Shown here: positions 25,291 through 33,352 of the stretch, piece after piece
How the letters are laid out: the number at the start of each line of letters is the position of its first letter
Numbering within the stretch: position 1 is the first letter of the stretch
NCBI RefSeq assembly: GCF_004216535.1
Contig: NZ_SGWX01000001.1
Location: 3,348,001 to 3,412,000 of the forward strand
Source of the DNA: Xylanimonas ulmi
GTDB lineage: Bacteria > Actinomycetota > Actinomycetes > Actinomycetales > Cellulomonadaceae
Length of the DNA stretch: 64,000 bases
Reading direction: 5' to 3'
Notes under the pieces: model-generated
Databases searched by the model: none
The model's input: only the letters and a program-made list of their open reading frames with translations
What the model was told of the DNA's origin: nothing
Program-made: the position numbers and the translations under genes

Positions 25291-25929
25291 TCACACGGTG
25301 GGCGGCAGGTTCCACCCCTCGATCGTGCGCAGCGAGTGCCCGTATCCGAGCAGGCAGATCGCCGCGGTGCCGAGCTCCAGCCGCTCACCGAGGCGCGGAT
25401 CGGCGCCCAGCCAGGCCGTGGCGAGCACGCGCAGCAGGTGCCCGTGCGCGACGACGAGCACGTCGCCGCCGTCGCGCAGCGTCCGCTCGGCGCGCTCGAC
25501 GACGGCGGTGGCCCGCGCGTAGACCTCCTCCAGCAGCTCGCCGGGGCGTCCCTCGGAGTGGGCGGGGTCGGGCGGCAGCGCGCGCACGCCGTCGGTGAAG
25601 ATGCGGAACTCGTGGCCGATCAGGGTGGAGACCTCGTGCGCGGTGCGTCCGTCGACCGGCCCGTAGTCCCACTCCGCGAGATCGGGGTCGACGACGGCGC
25701 CGGCGAATCCCGCGAGCTGCGCGGTGCGCCGGGCCCGCGCCAGCGGGGAGGTGTAGACGGCGTCGAAGTCGTACGCCGCCAGCGCCGCGCCAGCCTGCCG
25801 GGCCTGGTCCTCACCGGCCCGCGTCAGCGGAATATCGGAGCGGCCGGTGTGCTGCCCGGTGACCGACCAGGCCGTCTCGCCGTGCCGCAGCAGGACCAGT
25901 TGGGGCTCTGGGGTCGGGGTGAGTGGCAT
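25291..25929 (-). CDS. histidine phosphatase family protein
   Basis: The 212-residue protein has the phosphoglycerate-mutase-like motif VLLRHGETAWS at the N-terminus with the phospho-acceptor His, the second conserved Arg in TSPLARARRTA, the acid Glu in DLAEWDYGPVDG, and the second catalytic His in VVAHGHLLRVLA. All four catalytic positions are present. These proteins hydrolyse phosphate esters of sugars, nucleotides or cobalamin precursors. No neighbour indicates the substrate. Confidence 0.88.
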   Translation of the reverse strand: MPLTPTPEPQLVLLRHGETAWSVTGQHTGRSDIPLTRAGEDQARQAGAALAAYDFDAVYTSPLARARRTAQLAGFAGAVVDPDLAEWDYGPVDGRTAHEVSTLIGHEFRIFTDGVRALPPDPAHSEGRPGELLEEVYARATAVVERAERTLRDGGDVLVVAHGHLLRVLATAWLGADPRLGERLELGTAAICLLGYGHSLRTIEGWNLPPTV

Positions 25930-25969
25930 GCCTCGATCGTCACCCCGCGCAGGGTGAATCGCCGCCTAA

Positions 25970-25983
25970 GTGACCCGGATCAC
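25970..25983. promoter_or_regulatory. Crp/GlxR-like binding site
   Basis: GTGACCCGGATCAC matches the GTGA-N6-TCAC core of Crp-family sites exactly and is flanked by A on both sides. It lies 120 bp upstream of the 42-aa gene and 41 bp upstream of the phosphatase gene on the other strand. Regulation is inferred from the motif alone. Confidence 0.5.
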
Positions 25984-26103
25984 ATGCGTGGGGATGGATT
26001 TTGAGACCGAGTGCCACGCACAATCGGCACCTGTCCCCCGCGACGACGCGGGACCCCGCGGGACGTCCACGAGCCTGAGCCCGCTACGCATGGAGGAGCC
26101 ACA

Positions 26104-26232
26104 ATGAGCGAGACCGCGACTCTCAACCGATCGATCGCCAACCCGCGCCGCACCACGCTCGCCGGTCGCACGCACGCCGAGGTCACGGCTGCGCAGCAAC
26201 CGGCGCGCGGCGAGGAGGACGCCGAGCGCTGA
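26104..26232 (+). CDS. small hypothetical protein, 42 aa
   Basis: A short frame starts at ATG 26104 with a GGAGGAG site 5 bases upstream, one of the best ribosome sites in the window. The product (MSETATLNRSIANPRR start, RGEEDAER end) is hydrophilic with no Cys and no membrane helix. A hairpin follows its stop. The strong ribosome site and free-standing position support expression. No homologue or function was recognised. Confidence 0.5.
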   Translation: MSETATLNRSIANPRRTTLAGRTHAEVTAAQQPARGEEDAER

Positions 26233-26244
26233 GCGGGGCGTCCC

Positions 26245-26260
26245 GCCCGCCACGGCGGGC
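26245..26260 (+). terminator. short GC hairpin after the 42-aa gene
   Basis: GCCCGCC (26245-26251) pairs with GGCGGGC (26254-26260) with a 2-base loop as drawn, so one or two inner pairs must open. TTTC follows 14 bp later. Weak candidate. Confidence 0.35.
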
Positions 26261-26281
26261 CGGGCGGTCCGGCCTTTCGGG

Positions 26282-27184
26282 TCACATGCGTCGGTAGTCC
26301 GCGACTGCGAGCCGCGGCCCACGTCGCGGCGCCCGCGGGCGGCCCCCGACCGACAGGAGCCGCACCACGCGATGGCGGTGCGGTGAGTACGGCGCGAGCA
26401 GCGCGAGCATCGTGGCCTCGTCGGTGCGCTGCCCGGTCAGCGCCCACCCGACCGCCGCGGGTAGGTGCAGGTCGCCCACCGAGACGGCGTCGGCGTCGCC
26501 GAAGGCCCGCTGGGCCACCTCGGCCGACGTCCACGGGCCGACACCCGCGACCCGCTCCAACAGCGCCCGCGCCTCGTCACCCGCGAGCGAGGACGCCGTC
26601 TCCAGGCGCGCGGCCAGGCGCGCGCACGCCACTGCGGTGCGCGCCCGCCGCGGGTCGACGCCGGCGCGGTGCCAGTCCCACACAGGCGCCGTGGCCCACG
26701 CCTGCGGTGAGGGCGGAACCCGCATGCCCTCGGGGGCGGGCCCAGGCGCGGCAGCGCCGTGCTGCCACACGAGCCGGCGCCAGGCGGCGTGTGCGCTTGA
26801 GGCGTGCACACGCTGTTCGAGCACCGCGGGCACCAGCGACTCCAGCACGCGCCCGGTGCGCGGCATCCGCATCCCCCGCGCCCGCCGGGCGGCGTCACGC
26901 AAGGCGTCGGGAGGCGTGAACCCCGTGGCGTCGTCGTCCTCGCCGAGCAGCGCGGGCACGGCGTCGGCGGCCTCGCGCGCGCCGTCGCCCCACAGGGTCA
27001 CGACGGCGTCATGGGGCCCGGCCTGGACGATGCGCTGCGTGAGGGGCCCGGTGGGCAGCAGCGACGTGCGCCACCAGGCGCCGTCGGGCGTGCGGCGCAC
27101 CGTCGGGTCGGCTGGGCCGTGCCGGAGCGGGGCGAGCGTCAGCGCGACGTCGAGCGGTCGCGTCGAGTGGTGGCGTACCTCCAC
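26282..27184 (-). CDS. DNA-3-methyladenine glycosylase-like HhH-GPD protein
   Basis: The 300-residue protein has the helix-hairpin-helix segment LERVAGVGPWTSAEVAQRAFG followed by GDADAVSVGDLHLP, whose Asp matches the catalytic Asp of AlkA/HhH-GPD glycosylases. The N-terminal 100 residues resemble the AlkA-type N-domain (TQRIVQ, VTLWGDG). The likely role is excision of alkylated bases in base-excision repair. The start is GTG at 27184. The C-terminus is Arg/Pro-rich. It lies 30 bp downstream of the RNase HI gene and is probably cotranscribed with it. Confidence 0.82.
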   Translation of the reverse strand: MEVRHHSTRPLDVALTLAPLRHGPADPTVRRTPDGAWWRTSLLPTGPLTQRIVQAGPHDAVVTLWGDGAREAADAVPALLGEDDDATGFTPPDALRDAARRARGMRMPRTGRVLESLVPAVLEQRVHASSAHAAWRRLVWQHGAAAPGPAPEGMRVPPSPQAWATAPVWDWHRAGVDPRRARTAVACARLAARLETASSLAGDEARALLERVAGVGPWTSAEVAQRAFGDADAVSVGDLHLPAAVGWALTGQRTDEATMLALLAPYSPHRHRVVRLLSVGGRPRAPRRGPRLAVADYRRM

Positions 27185-27214
27185 GCGCAGGACTCCCTCA
27201 GCCGCATCGTTCGC

Positions 27215-27817
27215 TCAGTCGAAGAGGGTGCCGAGCTCCCACTGCGGTTCGGCGTCGGGGCGCGACGCCTCGGCGCGTGCGCCGGCCGCGGTGGGCACGC
27301 GCGCCGCGCTGGGCACACGGGGCGCCTCGGGCTGGTGCAGCGTGTCGATGTCGGCGATGAGCACCGATCCGACCTCGCCGCGCCCGGCCGCCCAGTCCTC
27401 GGCGGCGTGGCCCGCGAGCTCGTCGGCGCGCTCGTTGAACGGGTTGCCCACATGGCCGCGCACCCAGCGGAAGCGGACCGGGCCCTCGCGGCCGGTGATG
27501 GCGGCGTCGATGGCCTGGACGAGCTCCAGGTTCTTGACCGGGCTGCCCGACGCCGTCCGCCAGCCCTTGCGCCTCCAGCCCTCCAGCCACTCGGACGAGC
27601 AGCGGATGGCGTACTGCGAGTCCGACTCGATGAGCAGCGGCTCCGGACCCGGGTGCGCCTCGACCGCCCGCAGCACCGCGGTGAGCTCGGCGATCTGGTT
27701 GGTGCCCGAGGCGGCGCCGCCCGAGTCGAAGCGCCCGCCCTCGTGGTCGATCCACGCCCAGCCGATCGCGCCTCCGGGGTTGCGCAGGCACGAGCCGTCG
27801 GTGCTGACGATGATCAC
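27215..27817 (-). CDS. rnhA: ribonuclease HI with C-terminal extension
   Basis: The 200-residue protein from the GTG at 27817 has the complete RNase HI catalytic set: Asp in VSTDGSC, Glu in IAELTAV, Asp in IESDSQYA and Asp in NERADELAG. It degrades the RNA strand of RNA-DNA hybrids. After the RNase H fold (about residue 145) comes a roughly 50-residue Pro/Ala-rich tail ending QWELGTLFD. Frames extending upstream to 28033 overlap the start region of the divergent gene and were rejected. Confidence 0.88.
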   Translation of the reverse strand: MIIVSTDGSCLRNPGGAIGWAWIDHEGGRFDSGGAASGTNQIAELTAVLRAVEAHPGPEPLLIESDSQYAIRCSSEWLEGWRRKGWRTASGSPVKNLELVQAIDAAITGREGPVRFRWVRGHVGNPFNERADELAGHAAEDWAAGRGEVGSVLIADIDTLHQPEAPRVPSAARVPTAAGARAEASRPDAEPQWELGTLFD

Positions 27818-27962
27818 GCCCGTGATTCTGCCCTGAGGCGCCGACAGCGTCGAGCATCCGGCGCACCCCGCGTGGCCCCTGGTCCTCTTGGACGCGGCCT
27901 CACCAGGCATGGATGGGGTGATGCGAAAGCGTGGTCGGGCCTCACCGCTCACAATCGATCTC

Positions 27963-29126
27963 ATGGCCATCCTCACTCGCGCCGAGCGCTCCGCCGGGCA
28001 GCCCCCCGCCGGTCCGCGCTCCGCCGCCGACATCCGCCGATGGCGGCGCTACCTCGCCGACGAGCGCGCCGAGGCCGCCGTCTACCGCGACCTGGCGAGC
28101 CGACGTGACGGCGAGGAGCGGGACATCCTGCTCGCGCTCGCCGCGGCCGAGGGGCGCCACGAGCAGCACTGGCTCGACCTGCTCGGCGACGACGTCGGGC
28201 GCCCGCTGCGCGGCGACCGGCGCACGCGCGCGCTGGGCTGGCTCGCGCGGCGCTTCGGCGGCGTGTTCGTGCTCGCGCTCGCCCAGCGCGCCGAGGCCCG
28301 CTCGGCCTACACCGACGACGCCGACGCGACGCAGGCCATGGCCGCCGACGAGCAGATCCACGAGGAGGTGGTGCGAGGGCTCGCGACGCGCGGGCGCAAC
28401 CGCCTGTCGGGCACGTTCCGCGCGGCGGTCTTCGGCGCGAACGACGGTCTGGTGTCCAACCTCGCGCTCGTGCTGGGCATCGGGGCGTCGGGCGCCTCGC
28501 AGCAGACCGTGCTGCTCACGGGACTCGCGGGCCTGCTCGCGGGAGCGCTGTCGATGGGCGCCGGCGAGTTCATCTCGATCCGCTCCCAGCGCGAGCTGCT
28601 GGAGGCCTCGACCCCCGGCCCGGGCGCCGCCCACGCCCTGCCGCACCTCGACGTCGACGCGAACGAGCTCGCGCTGGTCTACCGCGCGCGCGGCATGGAC
28701 GCGCACGAGGCCCAGGCGTACGCCGACGGGGTGCTGACGCGCCTGGCGGTGGCCGCGGCGACGTCGGGCACGGGCGCGGTCCCCGTGGCGCCGAGCACGG
28801 CCGACCTCGGCGCGGCGACCAGCGCGAGCGCCGACGAGGACGACACGCACGGCACCGCCTGGGGCGCCGCGATCTCCTCCTTCTGCTTCTTCGCCTCGGG
28901 CGCCGTGGTGCCGGTGCTGCCCTACCTGCTCGGCGCGCAGGGTCTGGCCGCGGTCATGCTCGCCTCGGTGCTCGTGGGCCTGGCCCTGCTGGTGACGGGC
29001 GCCGTCACGGGCCTGCTGTCGGGCACCTCGCCGATGACGCGCGCGCTGCGCCAGCTCGCGATCGGGTACGGCGCGGCGGCCGTGACGTACCTCCTGGGGC
29101 TCGCCTTCGGCACCACGATCGGCTGA
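27963..29126 (+). CDS. ferritin-like/VIT1 fusion (membrane-bound ferritin type iron/manganese transporter)
   Basis: The 387-residue protein starts at ATG 27963. Residues about 22-145 form a ferritin-like domain with diiron-type motifs (ERAEAAVYRDLA, EGRHEQHW, DEQIHEEVV). A VIT1/CCC1 transporter domain follows, with the hallmark FGANDGLVSNLALVLG near residue 160 and five membrane helices ending in the C-terminus. Fusions of this kind (MbfA-like) export iron or manganese and protect against iron and peroxide stress. The ORF could be extended 75 bp upstream, but the conserved start favours this Met. It is convergent with the gluconate permease gene. Confidence 0.87.
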   Translation: MAILTRAERSAGQPPAGPRSAADIRRWRRYLADERAEAAVYRDLASRRDGEERDILLALAAAEGRHEQHWLDLLGDDVGRPLRGDRRTRALGWLARRFGGVFVLALAQRAEARSAYTDDADATQAMAADEQIHEEVVRGLATRGRNRLSGTFRAAVFGANDGLVSNLALVLGIGASGASQQTVLLTGLAGLLAGALSMGAGEFISIRSQRELLEASTPGPGAAHALPHLDVDANELALVYRARGMDAHEAQAYADGVLTRLAVAAATSGTGAVPVAPSTADLGAATSASADEDDTHGTAWGAAISSFCFFASGAVVPVLPYLLGAQGLAAVMLASVLVGLALLVTGAVTGLLSGTSPMTRALRQLAIGYGAAAVTYLLGLAFGTTIG

Positions 29127-29131
29127 CGCCG

Positions 29132-30493
29132 CTACAGCAGCAGTCCGAGCAGCATCACCACGCCGCCTGCCACGACCGACACGACGGTCTCCATGAGCGA
29201 CCACGTCTTGAAGGTCTGGCCCACGGTCATGCCGAAGTACTCCTTGACCATCCAGAACCCGGCGTCGTTGACGTGCGAGAGGAACACCGAGCCGGCGCCG
29301 ACGGCCAGCACCAGCAGCGCCGCCTGAGTCGGATCGAGGCCCGCGGCGATCGGGGCCATGATGCCGGCGGCGGTGATGGTCGCCACGGTCGCCGAGCCGG
29401 TGGCGACGCGGATGAGCACGGCCACGAGCCAGCCGGCGAGCAGCGGGCTCAGGTGCGCGGACGTGATGGCGTCGGCGATGACCTGGCCGACGCCGGAGTC
29501 CACCAGCGTCTGCTTGAAGCCGCCGCCGGCGCCGACGATGAGCAGGATGCCCGCGATCGGCAGGAACGACGCGCCGACCAGGTCGGACAGCTCGGCGCGC
29601 GAGCGCCCGACGCCGAGGCCGAACACGCCCAGCGCGACGAGCGAGGTCAGCAGCAGCGCGACCAGCGGCGTGCCGAGGAACAGGAACGCGCTGCCCACCG
29701 CCGTCGTCTCCTGGTGCAGCACCTCGACCACGGCGCGCGCGAGCATGAGCGCCACGGGCAGCAGCACGACGCCGATCGACACCCAGAAGCTCGGGCGGCG
29801 GCTGCCGTCGGCGGGGGCGTCCGAGACGCCGAGCACCGTGGTCGGCGGGTCGAGGCGCACCCAGCGCACCAGGATCGTGGCGAGCACAGGGCCCGCGAGC
29901 ACGACGGTCGGGACGGAGACCAGCAGGCCGAGGCCGAGCGTGAGGCCCAGGTCGGCGCCCAGCGCGTCGATGGCGAGCAGCGGGCCGGGGTGCGGGGGCA
30001 CGAGCCCGTGCAGCGCGGAGAGCCCGGCCAGGGCCGGGATGCCCACGAGGATCGGCGAGACCCGGGCCCGGCGGGCCACGAGCATGACCACGGGGATGAG
30101 CAGCACCACGCCGACCTCGAAGAACAGCGGGATGCCCACGATGAACGCGATGAACGCGAGCGCCCATGGCACGCGCCGCGCGGGCGTGCGGGCGAGGATC
30201 GTGTCGACGATCTGATCGGCGCCGCCCGAGTCGATGAGCAGTTTGCCGATGATCGCGCCGAGCGCGATGAGCACGCCCACGCCGCCGACAGTGGATCCGA
30301 GGCCCTTCGAGAACGAGTCGAAGGCGGCGACCAGGTCGGTGCCCGCGACCAGCGCGAGCACGCCCGAGCCGATCACGAGGGCCAGGAACGGGTGCAGCTT
30401 GGTCCAGACGATGAGCGCGACGATGACGGCGATGCCGATCACCGCGGCGAGCACGAGTTGCCAGGTGGGGACCGTGGGGGCGGAGGTGAGCAT
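29132..30493 (-). CDS. gntP: gluconate:H+ symporter (GntP family)
   Basis: The 453-residue protein has about 12-14 hydrophobic segments and GntP-family motifs, including GLSALHGLVPPHPGPLLA and GGFKQTLVDSGVG. It imports gluconate or a related aldonate. Two adjacent ATGs (30496, 30493) follow an AAGGAG site, and the second has the better spacing. It lies 74 bp downstream of gntK on the same strand, which together with the GntR operators upstream of gntK points to one gluconate-use transcript. Confidence 0.9.
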   Translation of the reverse strand: MLTSAPTVPTWQLVLAAVIGIAVIVALIVWTKLHPFLALVIGSGVLALVAGTDLVAAFDSFSKGLGSTVGGVGVLIALGAIIGKLLIDSGGADQIVDTILARTPARRVPWALAFIAFIVGIPLFFEVGVVLLIPVVMLVARRARVSPILVGIPALAGLSALHGLVPPHPGPLLAIDALGADLGLTLGLGLLVSVPTVVLAGPVLATILVRWVRLDPPTTVLGVSDAPADGSRRPSFWVSIGVVLLPVALMLARAVVEVLHQETTAVGSAFLFLGTPLVALLLTSLVALGVFGLGVGRSRAELSDLVGASFLPIAGILLIVGAGGGFKQTLVDSGVGQVIADAITSAHLSPLLAGWLVAVLIRVATGSATVATITAAGIMAPIAAGLDPTQAALLVLAVGAGSVFLSHVNDAGFWMVKEYFGMTVGQTFKTWSLMETVVSVVAGGVVMLLGLLL

Positions 30494-30566
30494 CATCGCT
30501 CCTTCGTGGCGGCGAGGCCGATGGGTGTCGGCGGGGTCGGGGTCGGTGGTGTCGGGGTCGGTGGTG

Positions 30567-31139
30567 TCAGGGCCGGGTCGAGCGGCACGCCGCGGCCAGG
30601 TGCGCGACGACATCCTGGGCGAGCCGCTCGGGGCGCGCCGCGACGTCGAGCACGACGCCCGGCTCGTCGGGGCCGAGCGGCTCCAGGGTCGCGAGCTGGC
30701 TCGTGAGCATGTCGGGCTTCATGAAGTGGCCGGCGCGGCCCTGGATGCGCTCGCGCAGCAGGTCGGCCGAGCCGGTCAGGTGCACGAACAGCACCGGTCC
30801 GGCCTCGCGCAGCAGGTCGCGGTAGGCCCGCTTGAGCGCGCTGCACGGCACGACGGCGGGGCGTGAGGCGGCGTGCTGCGCGGCGAGCCAGTCGCGGATG
30901 CCGCGCAGCCAGGGCCAGCGGTCGTCGTCGTCGAGCGGCACACCGCTGGCCATCTTGGCGACGTTGGCCGGCGAGTGGAAGTCGTCGCCCTCGGCGAAGG
31001 CGGCGTCGAGGCGGCCTGCGAGCAGGGCGGCGACGGTCGTCTTGCCAGAGCCGGCGACGCCCATGACGACGACGAGCGGGGCGCAGGAGCCTGCGGAGTC
31101 AGGGGAGGGGGAGACGTCGGTGTCCACGCCCGACAGCAT
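30567..31139 (-). CDS. gntK: gluconokinase
   Basis: The 190-residue protein from ATG 31139 has a Walker A GVAGSGKTT, the gluconokinase motif EGDDFHSPANVAKMASGVPLDDDDRWPWL (split here as EGDDFH and PLDDDDRWPWL) and the ALKRAYRD segment. It phosphorylates D-gluconate to 6-phosphogluconate with ATP, feeding the pentose phosphate pathway. The start is immediately downstream of the GntR operators. An earlier ATG at 31181 lies inside an operator and was not chosen. Confidence 0.92.
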   Translation of the reverse strand: MLSGVDTDVSPSPDSAGSCAPLVVVMGVAGSGKTTVAALLAGRLDAAFAEGDDFHSPANVAKMASGVPLDDDDRWPWLRGIRDWLAAQHAASRPAVVPCSALKRAYRDLLREAGPVLFVHLTGSADLLRERIQGRAGHFMKPDMLTSQLATLEPLGPDEPGVVLDVAARPERLAQDVVAHLAAACRSTRP

Positions 31140-31144
31140 GGCCC

Positions 31145-31182
31145 ATTGGTAACACCTTTGGCAAGTGATTGGTGATACCAAT
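31145..31182. promoter_or_regulatory. two GntR/FadR-type operators between gntK and its regulator
   Basis: ATTGGTGATACCAAT (31168-31182) is a perfect inverted repeat of ATTGGT around GAT, and ATTGGTAACACC (31145-31156) is a second site with the same TGGT-N3-ACC core. FadR-subfamily GntR regulators bind TGGT-N3-ACCA. The sites overlap the short divergent promoter region, so binding would block both gntK and the regulator gene. Confidence 0.8.
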
Positions 31183-31201
31183 CGACCGGTACCCTGGCCC
31201 C

Positions 31202-31954
31202 GTGCCAGAGAAAGCGCTCCACGGCCCGGTGCTCGACGCCCTCGGCCGGCGCATCACCGGCGGAGACCTGCCCGCGGGCGCGGTGCTCACGCTCGAGGGG
31301 ATCGGCGCCGAGTTCGGCGTCTCGCGCACCGTCGCGCGCGAGGCCATGCGGATGCTCGAGAGCTTCGGGCTCGTGCGCTCGCGCCGCCGCGTCGGCATCG
31401 TCGTGCTCGCCATGGACGACTGGCAGGTGCTCAGCCCGCGCGTCATCGCCTGGCGGCTGCAGGGGACCGGGCGCGTGGACCAGCTGCGCACGCTGACCGA
31501 GCTGCGCCACGCCGTTGAGCCGCTGGCCGCCGCCGGAGCGGCCCGCCACGCCACCGCCCAGGTGCGCGCCGAGCTGCTGGAGATCGCCCGCCGGATGCGC
31601 GCGCTCGGCGAGGCGGGCGAGGGCGACCACGAGGACTTCCTCACCCTCGACGTGCGCCTGCACGAGCTGCTGCTGCGCTCGAGCGGCAACGAGCTGTTCG
31701 GCGCCCTGGCGGGCGTCGTCGCCGCAGTGCTCTCGGGGCGCACGGCGCTCGGACTCATGCCGGCCTCGCCCGATCCCAGCGCCCTCGACGGCCACGAGGC
31801 CGTGGCGCGCGCGGTCGCCGCGGGCGACGCCGCCGCCGCGCAGGACGCGATGTCCGGCATCGTCGACGAGGTCCAGGCCGCGCTGCTCGTGGTCGACGAC
31901 GCGCTCGCCGCCGCCCCGTCGCACACCACGTCCACCGCAACGTCCACCGCGTGA
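31202..31954 (+). CDS. FCD-domain GntR-family regulator of gluconate genes
   Basis: The 250-residue protein from GTG 31202 has an N-terminal winged helix (VLTLEGIGAEFGVSRTVAREAMRMLES) and an all-helical FCD ligand-binding domain with DVRLHELLLRSSGN and HEAVARAVAAGD, carrying the metal-binding Asp/His residues. FadR-type regulators release DNA when they bind their ligand, here probably gluconate or 6-phosphogluconate. It is divergent from gntK, and its start is 19 bp after an operator, so it likely represses itself as well. Confidence 0.88.
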   Translation: MPEKALHGPVLDALGRRITGGDLPAGAVLTLEGIGAEFGVSRTVAREAMRMLESFGLVRSRRRVGIVVLAMDDWQVLSPRVIAWRLQGTGRVDQLRTLTELRHAVEPLAAAGAARHATAQVRAELLEIARRMRALGEAGEGDHEDFLTLDVRLHELLLRSSGNELFGALAGVVAAVLSGRTALGLMPASPDPSALDGHEAVARAVAAGDAAAAQDAMSGIVDEVQAALLVVDDALAAAPSHTTSTATSTA

Positions 31955-32000
31955 CGCCGTCGTCGGGCACTCGGGAGCCTGGGGCTACGATCACGGAACC

Positions 32001-33314
32001 ATGCCCCGCCTGCTCGCCGACCTGACGCCTCTGCGCGTCTCGCCGGACTTCCGCCGCCTGTGGTGGGGCCTCGGGGTCTCCAACCTCGGCGCGCAGCTCA
32101 CCGTCGTCGCCGTCGGCCTGCAGGTCTACAGCCTGACCCGCTCGACGCTCGCCGTGGGCACGCTCGGCGTCTTCGCGCTCGTGCCGCTCATGGTGCTGGG
32201 CCTGTACGGCGGCGCGCTGGTCGACCGCTACGACCGACGCACCGTCTCGCTGCTCGCCTCGATCGCGCTGTGGCTCGTGACCATCGCGATCGCGCTGCAG
32301 GCATGGTTCGACGTGCGCTCGGTGCACCTTCTGTACGGGCTGGTCGCGCTACAGTCCGCGGCGTTCGCGATCAACAACCCCGCGCGCTCGGCGATCATCC
32401 CGCGGCTGCTGCCCGCGCACCTGATGCCCGCGGCCAACGCCCTGCAGACGCTCGCGCTCAACGTCGCGCTCACCGGCGGGCCCGTGGTGGGCTCGGCCCT
32501 CGTGCTCGCGGGCGGCTACGCGTGGGCCTACACGATCGACGCCGTCGCCTTCACCGCCGCACTGTGGGCCACCTGGCGGCTGCCGAAGCTCCCGCCGCAG
32601 GCGCAGCCCGGCGCGGGGGACGCCGACGACGGCGCCGCGCCGCCGCAGCGCGCGGGCGGGCTGCGGTCGGTGCTCGACGGGCTGCGCTACCTCGCCACGC
32701 GACCCAACCTGCGCACCTCGTTCGTCGTCGACCTGTGCGCCATGGTGCTGGCCTTCCCACGCGTGCTGTGGCCCGCCGCGGGCCTGGTGTACCTCGGTGG
32801 CGGGGCGGGCACCACGGGCGTGCTCGCGGCGGCGTTCGCGGCGGGCGGCATCCTCGCCACCCTGTTCTCCGGGTCGCTCGGCCACGTGCGCCGGCAGGGC
32901 CGCGCGATCGTCTGGGCGATCAGCGCCTGGGCGGTCTCGATCGCGCTGTTCGGCGTCGTGCTCGTGCTCGTGGGGCGCGGGCGCCCCTCGGGCGTGCTGC
33001 TCGGCGCGCTCGTGGTCGCCTGCCTCGCGCTGGCGCTCGCGGGCGGCACCGACGCCGTCTCGGCGATCTTCCGCCAGTCGATCCTGCAGACCGCCGCGCC
33101 CGACCACATGCGCGGGCGCCTGCAGGGCGTGTTCATCGTCGTCGTCGCGGGCGGGCCGCGCCTGGGCGAGCTGTGGCTGGGCGCGCAGGCGAGCTGGTTC
33201 ACCGAGGGGTGGGCCGCCGTCGCGGGCGGGCTGCTGTGCCTCGCCGCGCTGTGGCTCGTGGTGTGGCGCACGCCGCGGTTCTGGCGCTACGACGCGCGCA
33301 CGCCTGAGCCCTGA
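32001..33314 (+). CDS. MFS transporter (EntS-like)
   Basis: The 437-residue protein starts at ATG 32001 and has 12 predicted membrane helices, with the FRRLWWGLGVSNLGAQL start and the LVDRYDRRTVSL loop between helices 2 and 3 typical of MFS_3/EntS-type exporters. Members export siderophores or other small molecules. No biosynthetic gene is next to it, so the substrate is unknown. The longer frame from 31515 is an out-of-frame reading of the regulator gene. Confidence 0.85.
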   Translation: MPRLLADLTPLRVSPDFRRLWWGLGVSNLGAQLTVVAVGLQVYSLTRSTLAVGTLGVFALVPLMVLGLYGGALVDRYDRRTVSLLASIALWLVTIAIALQAWFDVRSVHLLYGLVALQSAAFAINNPARSAIIPRLLPAHLMPAANALQTLALNVALTGGPVVGSALVLAGGYAWAYTIDAVAFTAALWATWRLPKLPPQAQPGAGDADDGAAPPQRAGGLRSVLDGLRYLATRPNLRTSFVVDLCAMVLAFPRVLWPAAGLVYLGGGAGTTGVLAAAFAAGGILATLFSGSLGHVRRQGRAIVWAISAWAVSIALFGVVLVLVGRGRPSGVLLGALVVACLALALAGGTDAVSAIFRQSILQTAAPDHMRGRLQGVFIVVVAGGPRLGELWLGAQASWFTEGWAAVAGGLLCLAALWLVVWRTPRFWRYDARTPEP

Positions 33315-33345
33315 GGCCTGAGCCCGAGCCCTGAGCCCCTGAGCC
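33304..33345. repeat. short CTGAGCC tandem repeat
   Basis: About five copies of CTGAGCC or a one-base variant fill the end of the first MFS gene and the 38-bp gap to the next, convergent gene. Confidence 0.5.
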
Positions 33346-33352
33346 ATGGCGC

